Part shown: positions 50,276-59,315 of the stretch, one piece after another | Layout: the number at the start of each line of letters is the position of its first letter | Position numbering within the stretch: the stretch's first letter is position 1 | Origin: Burkholderia sp. 8Y | Lineage (GTDB): Bacteria > Pseudomonadota > Gammaproteobacteria > Burkholderiales > Burkholderiaceae | Direction of reading: 5' to 3' | DNA: 64,000 bases | Assembly (NCBI RefSeq): GCF_902506145.1 | Contig: NZ_LR733519.1 | Coordinates: 1,896,314-1,960,313 of the forward strand | Notes under the pieces: model-generated | Seen by the model: only the letters and a program-made list of their open reading frames with translations | The model's database searches: none | What the model was told of the DNA's origin: nothing | Program-made: the position numbers and the translations under genes

Positions 50276-50321
50276 CGCGCTGTCGTCGTTCGGGCGGTCC
50301 GGGGCTTCGACGCGCGGCGGT

Positions 50322-50426
50322 TCAGCCGCGCAGCCCGGCGGCGCGCTCACGCGCAATCCAGTGCGCCCGTGAAATGCGGGGCGCGTCGAAGCCGGGCGCG
50401 GCGTCACGGCGTCCGTATGCGTTCAT
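50322..50426 (-). CDS. 34-residue leader ORF or shifted N-terminus of the HTH gene
   Basis: ATG 50426 has AGGAG 6 nt upstream, far better than any start of the HTH gene. It encodes MNAYGRRDAAPGFDAPRISR, then HWIARERAAGLRG and a stop at 50322. Its frame differs from the HTH gene. Either it is a leader peptide, or the true gene starts here and one base has been lost or gained before 50322. I cannot decide from one sequence. Confidence 0.45.
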   Translation of the reverse strand: MNAYGRRDAAPGFDAPRISRAHWIARERAAGLRG

Positions 50427-50727
50427 GCGTGGCTCCTTTTCGGGAGACTGCGGAACTCGATCGAACGTGCTTAACGGAAAATCGTGCGCGGCCCGCGAAG
50501 TCAGGCCGGCTACTTCGGGCTACCAATAAACGTTTTACGGCGCAATGGGCAGCGGTCGCCAAAAATTTTTTGGCTTGAATAATGGAGGCGAATTGCCTAT
50601 GCGCGCGGCGGTCCAGGCGCGCTTCAACCCACGCGCGATGCGCGGCGAGCAATGCTGCGGGACTCGGTTGCAGTTGTTCGTGTATCCGTGCGTCGCGAGG
50701 ACGCCATGCGCGGCCGAAGCCCTCGCC
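50427..50727. other. Intergenic stretch without a gene
   Basis: About 300 bp with some A+T-rich runs (AAAAATTTTTTGG near 50562-50574) between the HTH and H-NS-like genes, both reverse. It must hold the promoter of the HTH unit. No T-tract terminator is clear to me. Confidence 0.5.
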
Positions 50728-51063
50728 TCAGACGCGATAGAACTCGATATCCTGGCCCGCATGTACCGCGCGCTTCAACCATTCCGGCATGTCGCCCACG
50801 CCGTCCCAGGTGTCGCCGCTTGCGTTGCGGAAAACCGGACCGGCTCCGTTCGATGCGGGCATGGACGGCAATTGAGGCATCGCGCGATGCGCCTTTTGGG
50901 CGCCGTTCGCCCCGTTCCCGTTGGTTTTCGTGAACGTGGGCGGTGGGGGAGGCGCGGCCTGCGCTTCGGCTAAAGCTTCGGCCAGGGCGGTTTCGGTAAT
51001 GCCGAATTCGGCCATGCGGCTGCGTAAGTACGCAATGATGCTATCTCGCTTTCTTTCGTCCAC
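50728..51063 (-). CDS. H-NS-like nucleoid protein
   Basis: 111 residues. The start RDSIIAYLRSRMAEFGITET and TALAEALAEAQ form the oligomerisation helices in the Burkholderia style; a Pro-rich linker (APPPPPTFTKTNGNGANGAQ) follows, and the C-terminus has FRNASGDTWDGVGDMPEWL, with the TWDG-type AT-hook-like motif that reads AT-rich DNA. It silences acquired DNA. Close to a transposase-derived gene. It is shorter in the coiled region than classic H-NS. Confidence 0.88.
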   Translation of the reverse strand: MDERKRDSIIAYLRSRMAEFGITETALAEALAEAQAAPPPPPTFTKTNGNGANGAQKAHRAMPQLPSMPASNGAGPVFRNASGDTWDGVGDMPEWLKRAVHAGQDIEFYRV

Positions 51064-51444
51064 GGCTTTCCTGATTCAGCTTTTTGATTTACAGAAGACG
51101 AACCCATGCCCCGCGCGGACCGGGGCGGTTCGATGTCTTTAATAGGTGTATTACCAAGCGTGGCGCAGTGTTTGCCGCTCGTCAATTGGTGAATTTACCG
51201 CGAGGCTGTTTTAATCCGCCAGACTCATTGACGCAATCGCCGAATAGACTCGCCGAATAGAGTCGCTAAGTCCTTTACTCGTTCGAGGATCACCGCGACG
51301 GACGCACGACAAGAGTGCGCGCGGGAAGTCACGCTGAAAACCACGATCCGCAGAGGGGCAAGCCGCGCCGCCGACGACTGCGCGACGGCCGAAAAGCTCG
51401 CTCCGCTTCTATTGTATGCTGCTCTTAGCCGGAATCAGAAAGTT
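51064..51444. other. Intergenic stretch with a short direct repeat
   Basis: 381 bp without a gene. It is richer in A and T than the surroundings near 51160-51230 and contains two copies of CGCCGAATAGA in tandem (about 51238-51262). Such AT-rich DNA before an H-NS-like gene may serve autoregulation. Confidence 0.5.
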
Positions 51445-51696
51445 TTAACGCGAATGTTGTTCTCCCGGTAATTCCGCACCGTGCGCGCGAATGGCGGCAA
51501 TCAGTTCCGCCGGTGTTATTTCATAACGGACTTCCCGATGAATACCGGGTTTGCGTTCATCGATCTCGATCAGCAGCACGGCCTTGCCGTCAGCGGCGGG
51601 TTCGAGCTTCAACGAGCGCACTTCCTGGCCGGTGGCGTCGTCATATTCGGTCAGGAGCGTCATGGCCCCGGTGGCTGCGCTTCTCGGCATCGACAT
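51445..51696 (-). CDS. Conserved-looking hypothetical protein (83 aa)
   Basis: From ATG 51696 with the very strong site GGGAGGAAG 5 nt upstream. Product: TLLTEYDDATGQEVRSLKLE, then KAVLLIEIDERKPGIHREVR and a C-terminal helix LIAAIRAHGAELPGE. Small soluble alpha/beta protein; no family name known to me. Long upstream frame to 52128 is a shadow of the oxidoreductase gene. Confidence 0.65.
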   Translation of the reverse strand: MSMPRSAATGAMTLLTEYDDATGQEVRSLKLEPAADGKAVLLIEIDERKPGIHREVRYEITPAELIAAIRAHGAELPGEQHSR

Positions 51697-51914
51697 TCTT
51701 CCTCCCGTCTTGCGACGCATTTGTTGTTGTTCCGCTGCATCGGCCAGCCGCGCGCACGATAGGGCGTGCGCGCTCGACGGACGAAATAGGGCGGATACGG
51801 CGGACGCGGAGCGCGGCGCATACGCGAGTGCACTCCGGTATCTCATTATTGCCTGCCAAAAGCGCGGGCGTCCAGCGTGCGAGTTTCCCGCCCGCTTGCG
51901 CCTCGTCGTGCCCC

Positions 51915-52910
51915 TTAAGCGGTCGCCCCGATGGCGTCGCGGGCTTCTGCGGTGATTTCGAACGAACGCAGCCGCGCCGCATGGTCGAAAATCTGCGCGG
52001 TGACGATGAGTTCGTCCGCCCGCGTCTGATCGATCACGGAGCGCAGCCCGGCTTCGACGTCCCCACGGTCGCCGACGACCGAGCACGACAGCGAGTGATC
52101 CACGCCCGCGCGCTCGGCCGGCGACCACGCGATCGATTCGACCGGCGGCGGCAGTTGCCCCGGCGTGCCTCGTCGAAGATTGATGAATTGCTGTTGCAGC
52201 GATGTGAACAGGAAGCGCGCTTCGTCGGCGGTGTCGGCGGCGAAGACGTTGACGCCGACCATCGCGTAAGGCTTGTCGAGCGTGGCGGACGGCCGGAATT
52301 GCGAGCGATAGACGTGCAGCGCGGTCATCAGATAATCCGGCGCGAAATGGGACGCGAACGCGAACGGCAGCCCGAGCGCCGCTGCGAGCTGCGCGGAAAA
52401 GAGCGAGGAGCCGAGCAGCCAGATCGGCACATGCAGCCCCGCGCCGGGCACCGCGCGCACGCGCTGGCCTTCCACGGGATCGCCGAAATAACGCTGAAGC
52501 TCCACGACGTCGTCGGGGAACGAGTCCGCGCTGCCTTGCAGGTCGCGGCGCAGCGCGCGGGCGGTCGTCTGGTCGGTGCCGGGCGCGCGCCCGAGCCCGA
52601 GGTCGATGCGGTCCGGAAACAGCGAGGCGAGCGTGCCGAACTGCTCGGCGATCACGAGCGGCGCGTGATTCGGCAGCATGATGCCGCCCGAGCCGACTCG
52701 AATCGTCTTCGTGCCGCCCGCGATATGCGCGATCACCACGGAGGTCGCCGCGCTGGCGATCCCCGTCATGTTGTGATGCTCGGCGAGCCAGTAGCGCCGG
52801 TAACCCCAGCGTTCGGCGTGCTGGGCGAGATCGAGCGAATGGGCGAAGGCGTCGGCGGCGGTGGAGCCGAGCGGAATGGGCGAGAGGTCCAGCAGCGAGA
52901 AGGGGATCAT
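51915..52910 (-). CDS. LLM-class flavin-dependent oxidoreductase (YhbW-like)
   Basis: 331 residues from ATG 52910. The luciferase-like barrel is shown by [47 protein letters not shown]-type FMN strand, [20 protein letters not shown] and [18 protein letters not shown] segment. The family uses FMN or F420 and acts on small organic molecules as monooxygenase. The substrate is not known. It follows the PhnD-like gene (180 bp apart) on the same strand. Confidence 0.9.
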   Translation of the reverse strand: MIPFSLLDLSPIPLGSTAADAFAHSLDLAQHAERWGYRRYWLAEHHNMTGIASAATSVVIAHIAGGTKTIRVGSGGIMLPNHAPLVIAEQFGTLASLFPDRIDLGLGRAPGTDQTTARALRRDLQGSADSFPDDVVELQRYFGDPVEGQRVRAVPGAGLHVPIWLLGSSLFSAQLAAALGLPFAFASHFAPDYLMTALHVYRSQFRPSATLDKPYAMVGVNVFAADTADEARFLFTSLQQQFINLRRGTPGQLPPPVESIAWSPAERAGVDHSLSCSVVGDRGDVEAGLRSVIDQTRADELIVTAQIFDHAARLRSFEITAEARDAIGATA

Positions 52911-53089
52911 TGCGATTGGGCTTGCAAGAACGTGGCGGCGCGGCGTGCGGATGGGCGCAGCGGCCTCGACGCGGCCACGCGTTGGACCTTCGATTGTGCC
53001 GAAAGTCCGGGAAGTCTGCCGAAGCCGACGATGTTCGCGGCGTGCGGGCGGCTCGGGGCGAGGATCATGCGGGCCGGATGCGTCTGCCG

Positions 53090-53905
53090 TCACGCCAGCG
53101 CCGGGTATCCTCGCTGCGCCGCCTCGCGCTCATAGCGGAGAATCGGCGCGTAATCCGCTTTTTCCAAGCGCACGACGCCCTTCAGCCTCAACCTGCCTGC
53201 AAGCTGCCGGTCACGCTCGATGGCATCGCTCAGCGCGGCCGCGAGCCCATCGACGAGTTCGGGCGGCACGCGCTTCGATGCGATGAACGGAAGCGCGGGC
53301 GCACTCGCCGTCGTGCCGAGTTCGCGCACGCCGGCCGCCAGTTCGGGCCGATGCGCCCGCACGAACGCGAGCGTCACGCAGTCGATGGCGGCGATATCGG
53401 CGCTTTGGTCGATCGCGATGGCCCGCAGCGACGCCAGATGCCCGCCGCTCTTCGTCACGGAGCCGAAGAAGCGCCCGCCCTGCGCGAAAGGGGCGACGGC
53501 GTGTCGGAACAGGTTCATGCCGCTGTTCGAATCGTCGTCGTTGTAGACGGCGCGCAGGCCGCGACAGGCTTCCAGCGATGCCGCGTCCACGTGCGCGCCC
53601 GCCACCAGCACGCTGCGATAGCCGCCGTTATCGCAGCCGGGGACATCGAAGTCCGGCGTGGCGACGAGTTGCACCTGCTCATCAAGCGCATGCAGCAGCG
53701 GATAGCCGCACGTCTGCGAGAGCAGCAGATCGTCGCGCAGCCAGAAGGCGGTCAGTTCCGAGCGCGGATCGGCGATGGTGAGCGTATCGCCGCGCGCGTC
53801 GAGGCGATCGGCGATCCGGGCGTGCACGGCATCGAGCAAGGCGCGCCAGTCGGCGGCGAGCGCGGGCGTGACGTTGTACATCGGCAGGGCGGCGGTCCAG
53901 TGCAT
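53090..53905 (-). CDS. PhnD-like periplasmic binding-fold protein without signal peptide
   Basis: 271 residues. Type II binding fold of the phosphonate/phosphate group: [48 protein letters not shown], the [20 protein letters not shown] loop typical for PhnD-like proteins, and [20 protein letters not shown]. No signal peptide or lipobox is visible, so it may be cytoplasmic or the start may be wrong. No permease or ATPase is nearby. Confidence 0.8.
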   Translation of the reverse strand: MHWTAALPMYNVTPALAADWRALLDAVHARIADRLDARGDTLTIADPRSELTAFWLRDDLLLSQTCGYPLLHALDEQVQLVATPDFDVPGCDNGGYRSVLVAGAHVDAASLEACRGLRAVYNDDDSNSGMNLFRHAVAPFAQGGRFFGSVTKSGGHLASLRAIAIDQSADIAAIDCVTLAFVRAHRPELAAGVRELGTTASAPALPFIASKRVPPELVDGLAAALSDAIERDRQLAGRLRLKGVVRLEKADYAPILRYEREAAQRGYPALA

Positions 53906-54019
53906 CGTCGGGGGCGGGCGTGAGATGTTGCATCGTAACGGGTGTTTCGAGGCGATGGTCGGCGAGCCGGCTCGCCAGCGGTGACGAGCAGTCGCCGGAT
54001 CGCGGCGTGCGTCGAATCT

Positions 54020-55027
54020 TCAACCGCCGGAAGCCGCCTCCGCGCGCTCGCCGCGCCCGAACGTTCGTACCGGCGCGTCATCGGCCGCACTCGCGAACGG
54101 ATGCACCGGCGCGACCGCCCGCGCGAACGCATACCGCGTGAACCACTCGCCGTATCCACGCACGACGAAACCGCCATTGCTCGCCCGATACGCTTCGCGC
54201 CGCTCACGATAAACCGCGCCGAGCGCAAACCAGGGCACGCCCGGCAAATCATGATGCACCGCATGGTAGTTGTTGTTCAGAAAGAGCAGCCGCCACGGCC
54301 ACGCGGCCTCGTTGATGACCGTCCGTTCGCGCTCCGGACCGACCGCACGATGTTCGAGGAACGAGCGCACGGACGAAAGCACGAGCGCCGCGTAGCCGAC
54401 GCCCAGGAACGCGCGCCACGGCACGCCACATCGCGTGTCCAGCCACCACGCGAGCACCGCCAGCGCCGCAATGTGGGCGATCCAGCTCGCGACGATCCGC
54501 CATTCGCGATCAAGAACCGCCATCGCCGCTTCCCGCCAGGACGCGGCGATGGCGAACCACGGCCCGATCAGCAGGCGCCCGACGAACGTATTGCGCGCGG
54601 CGATCGCGGCACGCAGCACGATGCCCGCGCTTGCCCACTGAGCGGGCGTCACGTAGTAGCTTTCGGGATCGCGGCCGGGCACGGTCAGATGCGCGTCGTC
54701 GTGATGACGCAGGTGGGACGCGCGATAGACCGCATACGGAAACCACACGGCGAGCGGCGCCAGCCCGAAGATCATGTTGACGAGCGGCCAGCGCGTCGGA
54801 TGTCCGTGCAACAACTCGTGCTGCAGCGACATGTACCAGCACGACAGCACCGCGAGCAGGCCGAGCGCGACCGGCAATCCGAGCGTGCGCGCATGCATCG
54901 CGACGGCGAACCAGCCGCCATGCACTGCGACGATCACGAGCCAGGTGGGCCATTCGCTGCGCCAGCGCCAGGACGCGCGCTGGTCCTGGATTGCATCGCG
55001 TTGGGCGTCGTCGAGATAGCGTGGCAT
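54020..55027 (-). CDS. Fatty acid desaturase
   Basis: 335 residues from ATG 55027. The three His boxes of membrane di-iron desaturases are present: HELLHGH at 70-76, HLRHH at 105-109 and HAVHH near 257. Four hydrophobic segments surround them. It puts a double bond into acyl chains or hydroxylates a lipid-like substrate. Stands alone. Confidence 0.88.
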   Translation of the reverse strand: MPRYLDDAQRDAIQDQRASWRWRSEWPTWLVIVAVHGGWFAVAMHARTLGLPVALGLLAVLSCWYMSLQHELLHGHPTRWPLVNMIFGLAPLAVWFPYAVYRASHLRHHDDAHLTVPGRDPESYYVTPAQWASAGIVLRAAIAARNTFVGRLLIGPWFAIAASWREAAMAVLDREWRIVASWIAHIAALAVLAWWLDTRCGVPWRAFLGVGYAALVLSSVRSFLEHRAVGPERERTVINEAAWPWRLLFLNNNYHAVHHDLPGVPWFALGAVYRERREAYRASNGGFVVRGYGEWFTRYAFARAVAPVHPFASAADDAPVRTFGRGERAEAASGG

Positions 55028-55285
55028 GGCGGACTCTGAAAGGCGAAGGGCCATGTTAGCCGCGTGCTCGCGCCACCCCAACGAACGAATACGCCTATGG
55101 TTTTCGCGCAAAGCGGATAGCAGCGCGTTGCACGCCGGCGCTTTTCACGCGATCGCGATTTATGTAGGCATGCGAAATAATGAGGCATGCATTCGCTAGC
55201 TGAGACGACGATGCGAATATTGGCCGCAAGAAGAAGCACGGTATTCTTTGACGCTGTCCCGGTTCCTTGCCCGCCACGCGCACCT

Positions 55286-56368
55286 ATGACCCGACCTCCC
55301 GCATCCGGCACCGCGTCAGTCTCTCAGTCCACGCGGCGGCTACCCGCCCGCTCAACGCGTCTTTTCGCCGGACTCATCGCGTTCAACGTGGCCGCATGGC
55401 TGTGGGCGCTCATCGCGTTTCGTCACTATCCGCTGCTCATGGGCACGTCGCTGCTCGCGTATTCGCTCGGGCTTCGCCATGCGGTCGATGCAGACCATAT
55501 CGCGGCCATCGATAACGTCACACGCAAGCTGATGCAGCAGGGCAAGCGTCCGCTTTCGGTCGGCATCTACTTCTCGCTCGGGCATTCGACCGTCGTCATG
55601 CTCGCGACCGCGCTGATCGCCGCGACCGCGCTCGCCGTGCAGTCGCGGTTCGCGGCGTTTCGCGAGATCGGCGCATTCATCGGCACGTCGGTCTCCGTGT
55701 TTTTCCTGTTCGCCATCGCCGCGATGAACCTCGTCGTGCTGCGCGGCGTGTGGCGTGCGTTCCGGCGCGCGCGTCGCGGCGACGCCTTGAAGGAAGACGA
55801 TGCGAACATGCTCGTCGTCGGCGGCGGGCCGCTCGCGCGCATCGCGCGGCCGCTTTTCAAGCTGATCGGCACGAGCTGGCACATGTATCCGCTGGGCTTT
55901 CTGTTCGGCCTCGGCTTCGATACCGCGACCGAAATCGGGCTCATGGGCATTGCCGCGTCCGAAGCGGCGCGCGGCATGCCGGTATGGTCGATCCTCGTGT
56001 TCCCGGTGCTCTTCGCCGCCGGCATGTCCCTGATCGATACCGCCGACAGCCTGCTGATGGTCGGCGCCTACGGCTGGGCGTTCATGAAGCCGGTCCGCAA
56101 GCTCTACTACAACCTGACCGTGACGCTGGCGTCGGTGGTGATCGCGATGTTTGTCGGCAGCGTGGAGGCGCTCGGCCTGCTCGCGGACCGCCTGCAACTG
56201 AAAGGCGGCCTCTGGGATCTCGCCGCGCGCCTGTCGGACCATTTCGGCGCGCTCGGCTACGCGGTGATCGGCCTCTTCGCCGCGTGCTGGCTGGGGTCGG
56301 CGCTGCTCTACAAGTGGCGCGGCTACGATGCCGCCGACGACGCGCTCGACTCGGGCATCGCGCGCTAG
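55286..56368 (+). CDS. Nickel/cobalt transporter, NiCoT (HoxN/NixA) family
   Basis: 360 residues from ATG 55286 (two upstream in-frame ATGs at 55187 and 55211 are also possible). The signature LGLRHAVDADHIAAIDNVTR in TM2 binds the metal; GIYFSLGHSTVVM in TM3 and LGFDTATEIGLMG in TM5 are the other family signatures. Eight membrane segments. Secondary uptake of Ni or Co for enzymes such as urease or for cobalamin. A hairpin lies after the stop. Confidence 0.93.
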   Translation: MTRPPASGTASVSQSTRRLPARSTRLFAGLIAFNVAAWLWALIAFRHYPLLMGTSLLAYSLGLRHAVDADHIAAIDNVTRKLMQQGKRPLSVGIYFSLGHSTVVMLATALIAATALAVQSRFAAFREIGAFIGTSVSVFFLFAIAAMNLVVLRGVWRAFRRARRGDALKEDDANMLVVGGGPLARIARPLFKLIGTSWHMYPLGFLFGLGFDTATEIGLMGIAASEAARGMPVWSILVFPVLFAAGMSLIDTADSLLMVGAYGWAFMKPVRKLYYNLTVTLASVVIAMFVGSVEALGLLADRLQLKGGLWDLAARLSDHFGALGYAVIGLFAACWLGSALLYKWRGYDAADDALDSGIAR

Positions 56369-56377
56369 CTTTCTCAC

Positions 56378-56402
56378 GCCGGCTTTCGCGCCGGCTTTCG
56401 TT
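56378..56402 (+). terminator. Weak terminator-like hairpin after the NiCoT gene
   Basis: GCCGGC (56378-56383) pairs with GCCGGC (56390-56395) around TTTCGC and is followed by TTTCGTTCT, 10 bp after the stop. The T tract is interrupted. Confidence 0.45.
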
Positions 56403-56489
56403 CTCCTGATGCGGGCATCGTTTCTGCTGTCCATGTGCGCCTGCCGCTCATCGGTTCCCGCATCGAGCGGCCTACACGGAGAACACATC

Positions 56490-57368
56490 ATGGCAGATAC
56501 GCAGGACGCCTCGCGCGAGGGCGGTTCCGCAGGCGCGGACTCACCGAATCTCGACGATGCACAACGGGAACAGGCGGCCAAGCATTCGACGCCGCATGCG
56601 CTCGTCATTCACGAAATCGTGCGGGAGGAAGGCGAGGCCGCGATGGAGCGGACCTTCGGCGCATTGATGTGGTCCGGGCTGGCCGCGGGGCTATCGATGG
56701 GCTTCTCGTTTCTCGTCCAGTCGATACTGGAAAGCGCGCTGCCCGAGACGCACTGGAGCAGTCTCATCGCGAGCCTGGGCTATACCATCGGCTTCGTGTT
56801 CGTCATTCTCGGACGGCAGCAGTTGTTCACCGAAAGCACGCTGACGGCGGTGCTGCCCGTCCTCACGCGCCGCGACATGAAGACGGTCGGCAAGACGCTG
56901 CGCCTGTGGATCATCGTGCTGGTGTTCAATCTGATCGGAACGGCGATCTTCGCGGGCCTGCTGCAACTTCCCGGCGTGTTCTCGCCGGAAGTCACCGAAG
57001 CGCTTGCCAAGGTCGCGAAGGCGCCGTACGCAGGCAGCTTCGGCGTGACGGTCGCGCGGGCGCTTTTCGCCGGCTGGCTGATCGCGTTGATGGTCTGGCT
57101 GCTGCCGAGCGCGCGGTCGGCGCGTTTGCTGACGATCCTGCTCGTCACCTACACGGTCGCGGTCGCCAAGCTCTCGCACGTGATCGCGGGCTCCGTCGAA
57201 GCGGCCTACGCGGTCATGTCGGGCGCGGCCAGCGTCTCGCAGTACTTCCTCGTTTTCCTCGTGCCGACGCTCATCGGCAATATTCTCGGCGGCGTGTCGC
57301 TCGTCGCGATCGTCAATCACGCGGCCATCGCGCCGGAGATCAACGGCACGCCGCAGAACGCCGATTGA
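56490..57368 (+). CDS. Formate/nitrite channel family protein (FocA/YfdC-like)
   Basis: 292 residues from ATG 56490 with ACGGAGA upstream. Six membrane segments with family features ALMWSGLAAGLSMGFSFLVQ, GRQQLFTESTLTAVLPVL (the FTEN-like loop) and VALVEAAYAVMSG-like C-terminal part SVSQYFLVFLVPTLIGNILG. An acidic N-terminal extension of 45 residues precedes TM1, as in YfdC-type members. Transports a small anion; which one is not clear. Confidence 0.88.
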   Translation: MADTQDASREGGSAGADSPNLDDAQREQAAKHSTPHALVIHEIVREEGEAAMERTFGALMWSGLAAGLSMGFSFLVQSILESALPETHWSSLIASLGYTIGFVFVILGRQQLFTESTLTAVLPVLTRRDMKTVGKTLRLWIIVLVFNLIGTAIFAGLLQLPGVFSPEVTEALAKVAKAPYAGSFGVTVARALFAGWLIALMVWLLPSARSARLLTILLVTYTVAVAKLSHVIAGSVEAAYAVMSGAASVSQYFLVFLVPTLIGNILGGVSLVAIVNHAAIAPEINGTPQNAD

Positions 57369-57392
57369 GGGCGGAGTGCGGCGCGGCGCGCG

Positions 57393-57695
57393 TTACTTGT
57401 TGTTGCCCGCGCCCGTGCCGTACAGACCGTTGTTGAAGCCGCCCGCGCCGTTCGTCGAGTGCTCCTTGCCGACGGTCGGGCCGCGCGACTTGCCTGCGGC
57501 GTCCTTCGACTGCGGCTTTTGCGTCTCGTGCACCGCGACGCCGGACGGGTTGGCGCGCGCGGTCGAGTCGGACGTGCGGTTTTCCTGCTGATCCGAGCCT
57601 TCCGGCTTCGTGATCTGCGCGCTGGCGCAAGTGCTGAATCCGGCGGCGAATCCCGCGAGCAGCGTGGCGGCCATTCGAGTGCGTAAAGCGGACAT
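57393..57695 (-). CDS. Small secreted protein (100 aa)
   Basis: A signal peptide (MAATLLAGFAAGFSTCASAQ, cleavage after ASA) precedes a polar, Gly/Asn/Ser-rich mature part (TKPEGSDQQENRTSDSTARA, GPTVGKEHSTNGAGGFNN). Likely periplasmic and disordered. No family known to me. Ends 24 bp before the convergent channel gene end. Confidence 0.7.
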   Translation of the reverse strand: MSALRTRMAATLLAGFAAGFSTCASAQITKPEGSDQQENRTSDSTARANPSGVAVHETQKPQSKDAAGKSRGPTVGKEHSTNGAGGFNNGLYGTGAGNNK

Positions 57696-57863
57696 GACGT
57701 CTCCAGGCAGTTCGGAAAAAGAAAGCCGAGCACGAACGATGCCTGAGGACAGCCTGTGCGATGTCGGGTTCGCCGGACTCGCCGGCGAAGCTGCGCGCCC
57801 GCCCGGCAGAACCGTTGCGAGCGAAGAACGTCGCGCGCCTGGCGCGAATGGCGAAAGCGGCGG

Positions 57864-58169
57864 TCAGGCCGCTTTCGCCCAAAGCCTGTTGGTCGACCTT
57901 TTGCGGCCGCCGCCGTCGCGTGGATTGCTTTGAACCGCATCGAGCGCAACGCGCAGTGCTTCGATGCGCTGCTTCTGCGCGGGCACGAGCGCGTAGCCAC
58001 TGACCACGGCCGTGAGGCGTTCGCGCCAGTATTCCACGTTGAGCGTGCCGGACGACTGGTTGTTCATCGTGCGAAGCTGCGCCACGGCGCGCTCGATGTG
58101 TTGGAGTTCGATGTCCGCCATCGCCGAGGGCAGCAGGCTGCCCTTGGTCTCGCCTTTCTTCTTCTTCAT
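57864..58169 (-). CDS. Hypothetical cytoplasmic protein (101 aa)
   Basis: From ATG 58169 with GAGGAAG 8 nt upstream. Basic N-terminus (MKKKKGETKG), helical body (IELQHIERAVAQLRTMNNQS, LNVEYWRERLTAVVSGYALV, PAQKQRIEALRVALDAVQ) and basic tail. The pattern suggests a small helical bundle. Function unknown. Confidence 0.68.
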   Translation of the reverse strand: MKKKKGETKGSLLPSAMADIELQHIERAVAQLRTMNNQSSGTLNVEYWRERLTAVVSGYALVPAQKQRIEALRVALDAVQSNPRDGGGRKRSTNRLWAKAA

Positions 58170-58480
58170 TAGTGGTCTTCCTCTCAGCCGCACGGCTCAA
58201 CGCTGCATGGACGTTGCGCGTCGTGCGGGCACCCCGTTCACCCGCGCGTTTTCTGTTGAAACGTCACGGGCGGCCCTTGCTCATTTTCTGAATTGTTCGT
58301 CGCGACCGGCAGGCGTGATCCGCAGTCTTGTATCTGCGGCTGCCAACGGTACGACCGTTGACAAAAATGTACGCAAAGGGGGCCTGTTGCCTCCGTCTGT
58401 CATCGCACATTTTTGAGAGAGCTCGGGCGGCTTTCGATGCTGCGCCGCGCCACGCACGAGCGAAGCGCAAGGCGACGCGT

Positions 58481-58783
58481 TCAGTCGGTGTCGTCGGAAG
58501 AGGACTTGCGCGTGGATGGCTGAGCGCGCTTACCGCTGCGTCCGATTTGCGCTTCCATCGCTTCGTCGAGCTTGCTCACCTTGCGCGGCTTGGCGGGCTC
58601 GCGGGCGTTGACGAACGCGATGAAGTCGTCCATCGGCAGCGGGTCGCAGAGCTTGGCGGTGCCTTGCGCCGAACGCTCGACCAGATAGAAGAAGCCGCCC
58701 GGCATGCTCACGGCCGCGTAGTGCGGATTGCCGGTGCGCGTCTTGAGCCGTTCGACGGCGCTGATGGCTCGTGTCGAGCGCAT
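58481..58783 (-). CDS. Hypothetical protein (100 aa)
   Basis: RAISAVERLKTRTGNPHYAA, then GGFFYLVERSAQGTAKLCDP and MDDFIAFVNAREPAKPRKVS, with a charged Ser/Asp tail. Small alpha/beta domain followed by a disordered basic end. It is 18 bp from the next reverse gene start region, so the two may be co-expressed with the lipoprotein gene. No family recognised. Confidence 0.65.
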   Translation of the reverse strand: MRSTRAISAVERLKTRTGNPHYAAVSMPGGFFYLVERSAQGTAKLCDPLPMDDFIAFVNAREPAKPRKVSKLDEAMEAQIGRSGKRAQPSTRKSSSDDTD

Positions 58784-58801
58784 GATGCTAGCCTCGCGCG
58801 G

Positions 58802-59134
58802 TCAGGGCGCGCACTTCTTGCCCGCGCCTTCGATCCACATGTTCGACACGTGGCGCTCGCCGGGGTAGAAGCGGTAGGTGGTCTCGCCGTTGTCGTAGCG
58901 GACCTTGACGACGTTCGAGTCGCCGAATTCGAGCATCGTGCCTTGCGGAATCGGCGTTTGCTTGTAGGTCGCGTTGTGCTTTTTCGCTTCGTCGGTGATG
59001 CATTGCACGATGCTCGCGACCTCGTTGTGCGTCGATGCGGCTTCGACTTCGGGCTGGCCGGCGTCTTCGTTATGAAAGCGGCCGCAAGCGGCGATGAGCA
59101 GGGGCAGCGCGAGGGCCGCGACGAGTTTCTTCAT
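58802..59134 (-). CDS. Small lipoprotein (110 aa)
   Basis: From ATG 59134. Signal MKKLVAALALPLLIAAC with lipobox (IAAC, Cys17). Mature part has EVASIVQCITDEAKKHNATY, VVKVRYDNGETTYRFYPGER and a second Cys near the end, so one disulfide is possible. Periplasmic or outer membrane protein of unknown function, just upstream of the hypothetical gene in the same direction. Confidence 0.78.
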   Translation of the reverse strand: MKKLVAALALPLLIAACGRFHNEDAGQPEVEAASTHNEVASIVQCITDEAKKHNATYKQTPIPQGTMLEFGDSNVVKVRYDNGETTYRFYPGERHVSNMWIEGAGKKCAP

Positions 59135-59315
59135 GATCTTCCCGGTCGTGAGGGTGTCGAATCGAACGCTCCATGAGAGCTCCATTAGAGCACAGCGTCT
59201 TTACAGTTCGGACGGCTCCCGGCGTTCGGCGCAACGACGAAGGCAGCAACGTCCGCGCCCGCACGCGGCGCGTGCGTCGGCGGACGTCTTCGCTCAGGCT
59301 TGGCTCAAACGCAAC

